Part shown: one piece after another, positions 1 to 6,296 of the stretch | Position numbering within the stretch: the first letter of the stretch is position 1 | How the letters are laid out: every line of letters begins with the position of its first letter | Source of the DNA: an uncultured Clostridia bacterium | GTDB lineage: Bacteria; Bacillota; Clostridia; Christensenellales; Borkfalkiaceae | NCBI GenBank assembly: GCA_937912025.1 | Contig: CALDOZ010000002.1 | Span: 1 to 6,591, forward strand | Direction: 5' to 3' | DNA: 6,591 nt | Notes under the pieces: model-generated | Database searches by the model: none | The model's input: only the letters and a program-made list of their open reading frames with translations | Told to the model about the DNA's origin: nothing | Program-made: the position numbers and the translations under genes

Positions 1-68
1 ACGACAGTTTTGCAAAGATTTTGCGATTAGCAAAAGATTTAACTTCCTATAGTTTACATTTACTAAAC

Positions 69-94
69 AAAAAGCGGAGAAAACTCCGCTTTTT
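69..94. terminator. Bidirectional rho-independent terminator
   Basis: An 11-bp perfect stem (AAAAAGCGGAG at 69-79 with CTCCGCTTTTT at 84-94) closes an AAAA loop. It lies 18 bases beyond the stop codon of the minus-strand flavin reductase/rubrerythrin gene. The stem carries A's on one flank and T's on the other, so it gives a U-tract in either direction. It should end the minus-strand transcript and could also end a plus-strand gene entering from the left edge. Bases 1-68 contain no ORF I can assign. Confidence 0.85.
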
Positions 95-112
95 AAAGTT
101 TTATTTTAATTA

Positions 113-1294
113 TCAATAATTTTCTTTTCTTACTTCAAAATACGATTGTGGGTGATTACATACAGGGCAAACGTCAGGCGCCTCAGTACCAACGTGAATG
201 TGTCCGCAGTTTCTGCATTCCCAAACGGTTTCAGTTGATTTTTTGAAAACTTCAAGGTCTTTAACGTTCTTTAAAAGAGCAAGATATCTTTCTTCGTGAG
301 ATTTTTCAATCTTAGCAACTCCTCTAAATTGAGCGGCAAGGTCGGTAAAGCCTTCTGCCTCAGCGTCTTTTGCCATTCTTTCATACATATCAGACCATTC
401 GTAGTTTTCACCTTCAGCGGCAGCGGTAAGATTTTCAGCAGTATCGCCTAAACCACCAAGCGCTTTAAACCAAAGTTTAGCGTGTTCTTTTTCGTTTTCA
501 GCAGTTTTAAGGAAAATTTCAGCAATTTGTTCGTAACCTGCTTTTTTTGCTACCGACGCAAAATAAGTATATTTATTTCTTGCCATACTTTCGCCGGCAA
601 AAGCGTCGTGTAAATTTTGTTCAGTTTTAGTTCCTGCATAAATATTTTTTGACATAGGTTCATTCTCCTTTTCATTTATAACAATTTTTTCAAAATCAGA
701 TTTAGGGTGTTTGCAAAGCGGACAAACGTAATCGTCAGGAAGTTCGTCTACTTCCTCTTCATAACCGCAAATGGTGCAACGCCAAATAGTTTTGGACTTG
801 GTTGACGATTGCTTAGTAGGTTTTGGCTTGATATACGAATGATAGTATTCGTAAGTTGCGCTTGCGTCGTTATTCAAAACGTCCATATCCGTAACGTCGG
901 CAACAAATAACGTGTGCGAGCCAACGTTAAATACGCCTATTACTTTGCAAGAAACGTAAGCGTTTACGCCTTTAGTTATATAGTAAAGACCGTTTTCAGA
1001 ACGCTTAACATCGGTAAAACCGTCAAACTTGTCAACGTTAGCGCCCGATTGAAAACCAAAGCGTTTAAATAAATCAAAGTTCGCTTTTTGTGAAATAACG
1101 GAAACGTTAAACGTTAAACTCTTTTTTAATAATGAAGTAGTGTAATTGTCGTTACTCACAGATATTGTTAAAACGTTAGGGTTGTTTCCCACTTGAACGG
1201 CGGTGTTTATGATACAACCGTTGTCTTTACCGTCTAAGTTGGTAGTTAAAACGTATAAGCCGTAACTTAACTTTTGTAATGTTTTTTCGTTCAT
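113..1294 (-). CDS. Flavin reductase-rubredoxin-rubrerythrin fusion protein
   Basis: This 393-residue cytoplasmic protein has three modules. Residues 1-155 resemble the FMN-binding flavin reductase-like domain seen in high-molecular-weight rubredoxins. A compact rubredoxin follows (W171; C173-x2-C176 and C191-x2-C194). From about residue 214 comes a full rubrerythrin: a ferritin-like four-helix domain with E235, an E268-x2-H271 motif, E314 and an E330-x2-H333 motif as likely diiron ligands, then a C-terminal rubredoxin-like centre (C360-x2-C363, C376-x2-C379). By family knowledge, NAD(P)H electrons would pass through flavin and rubredoxin to the diiron site, which reduces hydrogen peroxide; the whole chain in one polypeptide suggests a self-contained peroxidase. 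The start ATG has an AGAGG ribosome site 6-7 bases upstream, and the stop is TGA followed directly by TAA. A second in-frame start with a better ribosome site lies at residue 214, so free rubrerythrin (180 residues) may also be made. Monocistronic by its promoter and terminator. Confidence 0.93.
   Translation of the reverse strand: MNEKTLQKLSYGLYVLTTNLDGKDNGCIINTAVQVGNNPNVLTISVSNDNYTTSLLKKSLTFNVSVISQKANFDLFKRFGFQSGANVDKFDGFTDVKRSENGLYYITKGVNAYVSCKVIGVFNVGSHTLFVADVTDMDVLNNDASATYEYYHSYIKPKPTKQSSTKSKTIWRCTICGYEEEVDELPDDYVCPLCKHPKSDFEKIVINEKENEPMSKNIYAGTKTEQNLHDAFAGESMARNKYTYFASVAKKAGYEQIAEIFLKTAENEKEHAKLWFKALGGLGDTAENLTAAAEGENYEWSDMYERMAKDAEAEGFTDLAAQFRGVAKIEKSHEERYLALLKNVKDLEVFKKSTETVWECRNCGHIHVGTEAPDVCPVCNHPQSYFEVRKENY
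653..670 (-). promoter_or_regulatory. Internal ribosome binding site and start codon for stand-alone rubrerythrin
   Basis: Reading on the minus strand, AAGGAG at 670-665 is followed by a 9-base spacer and ATG at 655-653, in frame with the large fusion gene. The downstream 180 residues are a normal-length rubrerythrin beginning MSKNIYAGTKTEQN. The ribosome site is itself translated in the fusion, as part of the linker EKENEP between the first rubredoxin and the rubrerythrin. The quality of the site exceeds that of the gene's own first start. I infer that two products are made, or that this is the remnant of two formerly separate adjacent genes. Confidence 0.7.
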
Positions 1295-1321
1295 ATTAAA
1301 CCTCTTAGTCTTAATGGTTAA

Positions 1322-1350
1322 ATTTTACCATAAAAATTTTATTTTTTCAA
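1322..1350 (-). promoter_or_regulatory. Sigma-A-type promoter of the flavin reductase/rubrerythrin gene
   Basis: On the minus strand, TTGAAA (1350-1345) and TAAAAT (1327-1322) are separated by exactly 17 bases, with a TG one base before the -10 (extended -10). Transcription would start near 1315, leaving about 20 bases of leader before the ATG at 1294. I saw no clear PerR-type palindrome overlapping it. The promoter implies the gene is transcribed independently of the upstream AraC gene. Confidence 0.7.
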
Positions 1351-1414
1351 TATTAAAAGAAAAAAAATAAATAAAATCTTAGCAAAATTTGGTGAAATTT
1401 TAGACGGCAAGAAA

Positions 1415-2308
1415 TTATTTTTCTTCAACGGGCGGAACGTAGTTTTTAACTCGAATATAATATTCGGTAGGACTTTCTCCCGTTGTTTTAGAAAAAACTC
1501 TTGAAAAATAGCATTGATCTTCAAACCCAAGTTCGTAGGCAATCGTTTTAATGCTAAGTTCTTTAGAGCGCATTATATAATCTTTTGCAACGTTAATTTT
1601 ATAGTCGGTTATATACGCGTTTGGCGTTTTAGACGTGAATTTTTTAAAATAGCGTATAAGTTGCTGTGGTGAAACCATAGCCGCTTTACATAAATCGTCA
1701 AGGGTAATTTTTTGATCAAGATGAGTTTTTATATAAAATACGGCGTCTTTAAGTGGGTCTGGAAAGTTTTCAATGTGTTCAGATTTCAATCCGCTAACAA
1801 TTTTGTTTTGTGATTTTTTAGCAACTATAGATAAAAGATATTGCATGCAAAGCGATAAATACAACTCGTTTTTTACTTCCATAGACGCGCGAATTTTAGT
1901 CATTTTATCTAAAATATTGTTAACTTCGTCAAAATCGTCTTCGGCGGAAACGGTCGTCGCAACAAGTAAATTATTATCGCTAAATGTTGGTTGTTTTGAT
2001 AAATCTATAAGTTCCTTTTGCGCATCTGCTTTACTAATAGACGTATGCGGAGCAAAAAAGTGAACGTAGTATAGCGAATATAAATTATCGTCGATAGGCT
2101 CTCTTTGATATTGAGTAAGTTCTGGCAAGTACAAAAAATCACCGCGTTTAAGATTATATACGTCGCCGTTAATTTCAAACGAACATTGACCGCTCGTTAT
2201 AAACAGCAACAAATTTTCTTTTTCGGCAATACCCCAAGACGTTTTTCTCGTTACTTTATAAACGGTTACCACCTTAGGTAGCGTAGACGCGTCAAATTTC
2301 GTTACCAT
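1415..2308 (-). CDS. AraC/XylS-family transcriptional regulator with N-terminal cupin
   Basis: This 297-residue protein has the usual AraC-family length and order. Residues about 25-90 look like the cupin ligand-binding arm (ITSGQCSFEINGDVYNLKRG, then a DFLYLPELTQYQ strand pair). A helical linker spans roughly 125-185. The C-terminal DNA-binding domain carries two helix-turn-helix units: ITLDDLCKAAMVSPQQLIRY (201-220) and LSIKTIAYELGFEDQCYFSR (251-270), ending in the family signature F-S-K-T-T-G-x-S-P-T-x-Y. Cupin AraC proteins generally sense a sugar or related small molecule and activate a neighbouring catabolic operon. It is divergent from two Gfo/Idh/MocA oxidoreductases and most likely controls them through repeats at 2385-2442. 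The ATG is preceded by AGGGGG at a short spacing of about 4 bases. Downstream only a weak A/T hairpin (1384-1401) precedes a T-rich stretch. The ligand is unknown. Confidence 0.92.
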   Translation of the reverse strand: MVTKFDASTLPKVVTVYKVTRKTSWGIAEKENLLLFITSGQCSFEINGDVYNLKRGDFLYLPELTQYQREPIDDNLYSLYYVHFFAPHTSISKADAQKELIDLSKQPTFSDNNLLVATTVSAEDDFDEVNNILDKMTKIRASMEVKNELYLSLCMQYLLSIVAKKSQNKIVSGLKSEHIENFPDPLKDAVFYIKTHLDQKITLDDLCKAAMVSPQQLIRYFKKFTSKTPNAYITDYKINVAKDYIMRSKELSIKTIAYELGFEDQCYFSRVFSKTTGESPTEYYIRVKNYVPPVEEK

Positions 2309-2343
2309 AATACCCCCTACAGTTGATACTTTTCTTTTAATTC

Positions 2344-2349
2344 ATTATA
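2344..2349 (-). promoter_or_regulatory. Possible -10 box of the AraC-family gene
   Basis: A perfect TATAAT is read on the minus strand at 2349-2344, placing a start near 2337 and a leader of about 30 bases before the ATG at 2308. At a 17-base spacing the -35 position reads TATTCT, a poor match, so the promoter may be weak or regulated. The AT-rich context makes chance matches easy. Confidence 0.4.
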
Positions 2350-2384
2350 TATAAATAAATAAAAAAAGAATAGCAATTTTTCTA

Positions 2385-2442
2385 ATTGTTTATCGCGTTG
2401 TTAATATTGTCCATAAAAACAACACTATTCTATATAGACAAT
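2385..2442. promoter_or_regulatory. Candidate AraC-family operator with three related half-sites
   Basis: Three copies of a ten-base element are present. ATTGTTTATC (2385-2394) and ATTGTCCATA (2406-2415) are direct repeats exactly 21 bases apart. ATTGTCTATA occurs on the opposite strand at 2442-2433. The last two match at 9 of 10 positions. Two direct half-sites two helical turns apart is the arrangement known for AraC-family dimers such as E. coli AraC at araI. The inverted third copy overlaps the TAGACA -35 candidate of the oxidoreductase promoter, a position that could serve activation or repression. The repeats and spacing are seen; assignment to the adjacent regulator is inferred. Confidence 0.55.
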
Positions 2443-2463
2443 TATACAAAACGGACGTAAAAT
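2435..2463 (+). promoter_or_regulatory. Candidate promoter of the two-gene oxidoreductase operon
   Basis: TAGACA (2435-2440) and TAAAAT (2458-2463) are separated by 17 bases, each matching the sigma-A consensus at five of six positions. Transcription would begin near 2470, leaving about 33 bases before the ATG at 2503. The -35 falls inside the third AraC-like half-site. A competing candidate is TTGTCC (2407-2412) with TATATA (2431-2436) at 18 bases. I prefer the first for its consensus match and spacing. Confidence 0.5.
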
Positions 2464-2502
2464 GTCAATAAAGAATAAAAAATTTTTCCAAGGAGAATAA
2501 AA

Positions 2503-3600
2503 ATGGAAAACAAAGTATGGAAAGTTGCCGTGGTTGGTTGCGGTAGGTTTGCAACGGGGGTTTACCTTCCTAACATTTCTAAAGAAGCGAACGCTACTTG
2601 CGTAGCGGTTGTTGACCCAAGCGAGCAAGCGTGTAAAAACGCTCGCGATAATTACAAAGTTCCTTATTCGTTCGCCACCGTTGACGAACTTTTAAGTAGT
2701 GGCGTAGAATTTGATATTGCTATCGACGGCGCGGCAATTCAAGCGCATTACGATATAAACAAAAAACTTTTACTTGCAGGTAAAAACGTAATAACTCAAA
2801 AACCTGCCGCTCCTAACCTTGAAAAAATGCAAGAACTTATGGCGATTGCTAAAGATAAAGGGGTGCTTTTTTCAAGTGTTCCCGTTCACCCAATGCGTTA
2901 CGATATTAATTTGGCAAAACATTGGATGAAAAAAGGCGCAATTGGAAAGCCAAGTTATATGAAAATAAATATTTGTCACGGCGGACCTGAGTATTTCCAA
3001 TTCCGCGACGTTGATCCAAGTTGGTTTTATCAAGAAGGCTCAGGCGCGCTCGTAGATATGGGTGTGCACGGCATTCAACAAGCGGTAACGTTATTTGGTC
3101 CTGCTAAAACGGTAAGTTGCACGGCGATTACTGCAAGCCCTGAAAGAATTTGTCGTTCAGGCAAAATTGACGGCATGAAAATTAAAACGGATATTATTCC
3201 CGACCAATACTTTATAATTTTAACGTTTGAGGGCGGAAAAATGGCGTTTATTGATACGGGTTTTTCACAAAAAGCAACCAAGACTCCGCACATTGAAATT
3301 TACGGTGAACTTGGTACTATTTCGTTTACTCAACCATATATGTCAAACCCAACGCCAGAGTTGTATATAGATAACCCTAACTGCGACGTTCGCGGTTGGA
3401 CTATTCCTATGACGGGCGCTTATATTCCTGAAAAGATAAACAGTCAATGCTGTTGCTTAAAAGATATGTGCAACGCATTAAATACAGGCAAGCCGTTACA
3501 ACTTTCAGCCGAACTTGCCGCTCACGTTATTGAAATTATGGATAAGATAGTAGACTCTTATAAGTTAGGAAAAACTATCGAACTTACAACAACGTTTTAA
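2503..3600 (+). CDS. Gfo/Idh/MocA-family NAD(P)-dependent oxidoreductase
   Basis: This 365-residue cytoplasmic enzyme has an N-terminal Rossmann fold with the dinucleotide motif VGCGRFATG (11-19) and an acidic residue after the second strand (VVDPS, D38). The family's catalytic E-K-P motif is present as T-Q-K-P (K100), so the lysine is kept but the glutamate is replaced by glutamine. The C-terminal alpha/beta domain holds the substrate-side motif G-S-G-A-L-V-D-M-G-V-H (179-189) with D185 and H189 as likely catalytic residues. Members oxidise or reduce a hydroxyl/keto group on sugars, inositols and glycosides. An AAGGAG site lies 7 bases before the ATG. It is followed after 27 bases by a second, different family member on the same strand, and is divergent from an AraC regulator. 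Neither a transporter nor a kinase or lyase is in view. Family assignment is firm; substrate is not known. Confidence 0.92.
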   Translation: MENKVWKVAVVGCGRFATGVYLPNISKEANATCVAVVDPSEQACKNARDNYKVPYSFATVDELLSSGVEFDIAIDGAAIQAHYDINKKLLLAGKNVITQKPAAPNLEKMQELMAIAKDKGVLFSSVPVHPMRYDINLAKHWMKKGAIGKPSYMKINICHGGPEYFQFRDVDPSWFYQEGSGALVDMGVHGIQQAVTLFGPAKTVSCTAITASPERICRSGKIDGMKIKTDIIPDQYFIILTFEGGKMAFIDTGFSQKATKTPHIEIYGELGTISFTQPYMSNPTPELYIDNPNCDVRGWTIPMTGAYIPEKINSQCCCLKDMCNALNTGKPLQLSAELAAHVIEIMDKIVDSYKLGKTIELTTTF

Positions 3601-3627
3601 AAACATAGAAAAAAGGAAGGAAAAATT

Positions 3628-4707
3628 ATGAAAAAATTAAGAGTTGCATTTGTAGGATTATCTCACTCTCACGCAAGAATGTTATATAATAGTTTTACTG
3701 AATACCCAGACAAAGTTGAAATTATAGGCTTTGCCGACGTTGACAAACGCGACGAGCAAGACTTTGACGCTAAAATAGAAGAAATGTTTCCTATCGGTAG
3801 AAAAGTTGTTAAGTTTTACGAAAACTGGCTTGAACTTTTAGACCAAAAACCAGACCTTGCAATCGTCAACTCAGACAATGCTTCTCACGTTACCGTTGCC
3901 GTAGAATGCGCTAACCGCGGCATACACGTTTTAGTTGAAAAGCCTATGTGTACGACGTATGAAGACGCGCTTATAATGTACGAAGCATCCGTTAAAAACA
4001 ACGTAATGATTGCAACAAACTGGCCTATAGCGTGGTTTCCTGCATTCAATAAAGCAATTGAACTTGCAAAATCTGGCGTTGTAGGGAAGGTTACGCGCGT
4101 GTTATATCGTAGCCCTGCAACGTGGGGACCGTACTCGTGGACGAGCGATGAAATCGACGTTGAAAAATTCAAGAAAACGTGGTGGTATAAAAAGGAATTT
4201 GGCGGTGGCGCTATTTACGATTACGCTTGCTACGGCGCTGCATTATCTTGCTGGTTTTATGATAGAAAACCTAATTCCGTTAGCGGTATAACTAAAAACT
4301 TTATGCTTGACGGCATTGACGTTGAAGATTATTCTTACTTTATTGCCGATTTTGGCGACGGTGTAGGTTTAATGGAAGGCTCTTGGGTAACGTTCAATTC
4401 GGGCGAAGTTCCTTCAGGTCCGGTATTTTATGGAACGGAAGGCACGATTGTTTGTGACCGTCATTCAACTCAAATTAAAATTTATAAATGCAAAGCGCAC
4501 GGGCATTCTGCTCCAACCGAAGTAATTGATTGTTCTGCTTATACCGCTGGTAGTTTAACTCAACATATTTTAGAGCATTTATTAGAAAATAAACCTTTAC
4601 ATCCACTTTTAAAGCCAGAACTCAACGTAAACGTAATGGCTATTCTTGGTGGCGGTAGGGAGTCTGCCGAGACGGGTAAGGTAGTAAAGTTCTTCGATAA
4701 ATTTTAG
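3628..4707 (+). CDS. Second Gfo/Idh/MocA-family oxidoreductase
   Basis: This 359-residue enzyme begins with a Rossmann fold whose glycine loop is unusual: FVGLSHSHARM (8-18) in place of the common G-x-G-x-x-G, with two histidines in the loop. The canonical E104-K105-P106 motif is intact (VLVEKPMCT). In the second domain the motif G-G-G-A-I-Y-D-Y-A-C-Y (192-202) places D198 and Y202 where other members have Asp and His; tyrosine here also occurs in the glucose-fructose oxidoreductase branch. The two enzymes of this operon differ clearly in sequence, so they are not a recent duplication. The ribosome site AAGGAAGG ends 7 bases before the ATG, and the 27-base gap to the preceding gene with no terminator supports co-transcription. 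A plausible role is the second redox step on the same sugar or polyol, for example keto-intermediate epimerisation, but this is inference. Confidence 0.9.
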   Translation: MKKLRVAFVGLSHSHARMLYNSFTEYPDKVEIIGFADVDKRDEQDFDAKIEEMFPIGRKVVKFYENWLELLDQKPDLAIVNSDNASHVTVAVECANRGIHVLVEKPMCTTYEDALIMYEASVKNNVMIATNWPIAWFPAFNKAIELAKSGVVGKVTRVLYRSPATWGPYSWTSDEIDVEKFKKTWWYKKEFGGGAIYDYACYGAALSCWFYDRKPNSVSGITKNFMLDGIDVEDYSYFIADFGDGVGLMEGSWVTFNSGEVPSGPVFYGTEGTIVCDRHSTQIKIYKCKAHGHSAPTEVIDCSAYTAGSLTQHILEHLLENKPLHPLLKPELNVNVMAILGGGRESAETGKVVKFFDKF

Positions 4708-4725
4708 CGGTAACTAACGCCATAC

Positions 4726-4769
4726 TCACGGCGTAATACATTGGTACTGCTTAGGCTCAACACTTCGAT
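4726..4769 (-). other. Short segment resembling the 3' end of 23S rRNA
   Basis: On the minus strand, starting with CGAAGTGTTGAGC and continuing through TAAGCAGTACCAATG, this piece aligns with the conserved last part of bacterial 23S rRNA as I recall it from E. coli (GATGCGTTGAGC, then TAACCGGTACTAATG). That is about 23 identities over 28 positions with one inserted base, followed after a short insertion by a shared CCGTGAG. No other 23S sequence adjoins it. Flanking GGTAAC (4709-4714) and GATAACC (4767-4773) are partly complementary. A chance match or an unrelated intergenic repeat is quite possible. The rest of the 4708-4826 gap shows a 5-bp hairpin (ACGCC/GGCGT, 4717-4734) and no gene. Confidence 0.22.
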
Positions 4770-4826
4770 AACCAACTAAATAACATAATTTCAAAAATAA
4801 ATAATAGGCATTTTTATGTATAAAAC

Positions 4827-4853
4827 AAGGCGTTTCGCATCGCGAAACGCCTT
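4827..4853. terminator. Terminator between the convergent oxidoreductase operon and serS
   Basis: A perfect 12-bp stem (AAGGCGTTTCGC at 4827-4838, GCGAAACGCCTT at 4842-4853) has a 3-base loop. Read on the minus strand it is followed by GTTTTAT, fitting a rho-independent terminator 13 bases beyond the serS stop. On the plus strand the downstream tract is poorer (ATAATTATT), so its action on the oxidoreductase transcript is less certain. Confidence 0.8.
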
Positions 4854-4866
4854 ATAATTATTCAAA

Positions 4867-6153
4867 TTATTTAAGATAAATTTTATCTTGTCCGCCCATA
4901 AATGGTCTTAATACTTCAGGAATAGTTACCGAACCGTCGGCATTTTGATATTGCTCGATAAGAGCAGGGAATACTCTTGAAGTTGCTAAGCCAGAGCCGT
5001 TAAGAGTGTGAACGAAGTTGGTTTTGTTTGTTTCAGCAGAGCGATATCTCGTTGCGTTACGTCTTGCTTGATAGTCACGCGCGTTAGATACAGACGAAAC
5101 TTCTTTATAAATTCCCATTGAAGGAACCCAAACTTCAACGTCGTAAGTTCTTGCCATTGATGCAGAGCAATCGCCAGCGGCAAGTTTAGATAAACGGAAG
5201 TGAAGTCCTAACTTATCCATAAGCGAGCAAGCCTTATTAACGAGTTCTTCAAAAGCCTTGTCTGACGTTTCAGGAGTAGTAATTTGTACCATTTCAACTT
5301 TATTGAATTGGTGACCTCTAATCATACCGCGTTCTTCACTTCTTGCCGAGCCTGCTTCTTTACGGTAGCAAGGAGTGTAAGCAAAAAACTTAAACGGAAG
5401 TTTACTTTCGTCAATAATTTCGTTAGCGTAAAGGTTAACGAGCGCCGTTTCCGCCGTAGGTAACATAAAGCGGTTTTTCTTTCTATCTTCGTCAACGTCA
5501 AGCCAATAAACTTCGTCGGAAAATTTAGGGAATTGACCAGCGCCGAAACCACAGTTATATGAAAGTTGGTGTGGTGGAAGAATAAATTCGTAACCGTCGG
5601 CAAGGTGTTCTTGAACGAAGAAGTTTAAAAGCGCCCATTCTAAACGCGCTCCGTCGCCACGGTACGCCCAAAAACCGTTACCAGAAAGTTTAACGCCTCT
5701 TTCGTAATCAATAAGACCAAGAGAAGTGCAAAGGTCAACGTGATTTTTAGGCTCGAAATCAAACTCAGGTTTTTTACCATATTCGCGAACAACTTGGTTG
5801 TTTTCTTTTTCGCCTGGTAAAAGGTCTTCGTCCGGAAGGTTAGGAAGACGACAAATAAAATCTTTAACTTCTTCGTTTAAAGCGTTAAGTTTTTCGTCAC
5901 CCTTTTGAATTTCGTCACCAATAGCGCGCATTTCGGCAAAAATGTCTTCAACCGGTAAGCCTTGTTTTTTAAGTTTAGGAATTTCCGCTGAAACCTTATT
6001 GCGCTTTGCTTTCAAATTATCAATTTCAAACTGAAGTTTTCTTTTTTGAGCGTCTTTTTCAATAACTTCGGTAAAATCAACGTCATAACCTTTCTTTTTA
6101 AGAAGGTCTTTCACATAGTCTGGTTTTTCAATAATAAGTCTAATATCTAACAT
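4867..6153 (-). CDS. serS: Seryl-tRNA synthetase
   Basis: This 428-residue class II aminoacyl-tRNA synthetase charges tRNA-Ser (and tRNA-Sec where present) with serine using ATP. The order of parts is canonical and the length normal. The N-terminal helical hairpin that contacts the tRNA long variable arm is a charged coiled coil at about 29-100. Serine-site residues appear in LPTAETALVN (T233, E235). Motif 2 is at about 262-289 (CYRKEAGSARSEERG, then IRGHQFNKVEMV). A typical VSNARDYQARR stretch is at 355-365, and motif 3 is TLNGSGLATSRVFPALIEQY with R393. The ATG has a strong AAAGGAG 5 bases upstream. It has its own promoter (6194-6222) and terminator. Unlike many Bacillota serS genes its short leader, about 34 bases, has no room for a T-box; the T-box nearby faces the other way. 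Confidence 0.98.
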   Translation of the reverse strand: MLDIRLIIEKPDYVKDLLKKKGYDVDFTEVIEKDAQKRKLQFEIDNLKAKRNKVSAEIPKLKKQGLPVEDIFAEMRAIGDEIQKGDEKLNALNEEVKDFICRLPNLPDEDLLPGEKENNQVVREYGKKPEFDFEPKNHVDLCTSLGLIDYERGVKLSGNGFWAYRGDGARLEWALLNFFVQEHLADGYEFILPPHQLSYNCGFGAGQFPKFSDEVYWLDVDEDRKKNRFMLPTAETALVNLYANEIIDESKLPFKFFAYTPCYRKEAGSARSEERGMIRGHQFNKVEMVQITTPETSDKAFEELVNKACSLMDKLGLHFRLSKLAAGDCSASMARTYDVEVWVPSMGIYKEVSSVSNARDYQARRNATRYRSAETNKTNFVHTLNGSGLATSRVFPALIEQYQNADGSVTIPEVLRPFMGGQDKIYLK

Positions 6154-6166
6154 AACCGCTCCTTTA

Positions 6167-6203
6167 GGGGTATATTTTAAAAATCATAGTAAGAGTATAC
6201 CCC
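6167..6203. repeat. Perfect inverted repeat across the serS promoter and leader
   Basis: GGGGTATA (6167-6174) and TATACCCC (6196-6203) form an 8-bp perfect inverted repeat, with arm starts 29 bases apart. The right arm covers the serS -10 box; the left arm lies just upstream of the serS ribosome site. On the plus strand the hairpin is followed by ATTTTTTTTGTTTTT, which resembles a terminator, although no plus-strand gene precedes it apart from antisense to serS. It could be an operator, an antisense terminator, or chance. Confidence 0.5.
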
Positions 6204-6222
6204 ATTTTTTTTGTTTTTGCAA
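6194..6222 (-). promoter_or_regulatory. serS promoter
   Basis: On the minus strand TTGCAA (6222-6217) and TATACT (6199-6194) are separated by exactly 17 bases, giving a start near 6187 and a leader of about 34 bases to the ATG at 6153. The -10 box sits within one arm of the GGGGTATA inverted repeat. Confidence 0.7.
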
Positions 6223-6261
6223 GTTTTTATATCTTTTAACGGTATAATTTATTTAAAATAA

Positions 6262-6290
6262 TTGCAATTAGTAAACTTTTGTGGTAACAT
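6262..6290 (+). promoter_or_regulatory. Promoter of the T-box leader
   Basis: TTGCAA (6262-6267) and TAACAT (6285-6290) are 17 bases apart, with TG one base before the -10 (extended -10). The start would be near 6297, about 14 bases before the first T-box stem strand. The -35 hexamer is identical to that of the divergent serS promoter. Confidence 0.55.
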
Positions 6291-6296
6291 ATTCGT

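Noticed and set aside
1..68. Possible 3' end of a plus-strand gene (open frame from base 2 to a TAG at 50-52)
   Set aside because: Only 16 codons are visible, they match nothing I recognise, and neighbouring frames are equally open.
113..1294. Very frequent AACGTT and GACGTT words, seen throughout the window, as a possible repeated signal
   Set aside because: They arise from preferred codons (AAC, GAC, GTT) in coding sequence on both strands rather than a spaced motif.
1384..1401. A/T hairpin (AAAATTT-GGTG-AAATTTT) after the AraC gene as a terminator
   Set aside because: The stem has no G-C pairs and the T-rich stretch is separated from it, so it is too weak to call; read-through into the next gene is possible.
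4738..4750. Plus-strand ATTGGTACTGC as a 5S rRNA fragment
   Set aside because: Only about ten bases agree with the 5S consensus and the flanks do not; the minus-strand 23S-like match over the same bases is longer.
6243..6248. Perfect plus-strand TATAAT upstream of the T-box
   Set aside because: The only decent upstream hexamer, TTGCAA at 6217-6222, is 20 bases away, and the TTGCAA/TAACAT pair at 6262-6290 fits the leader start better.
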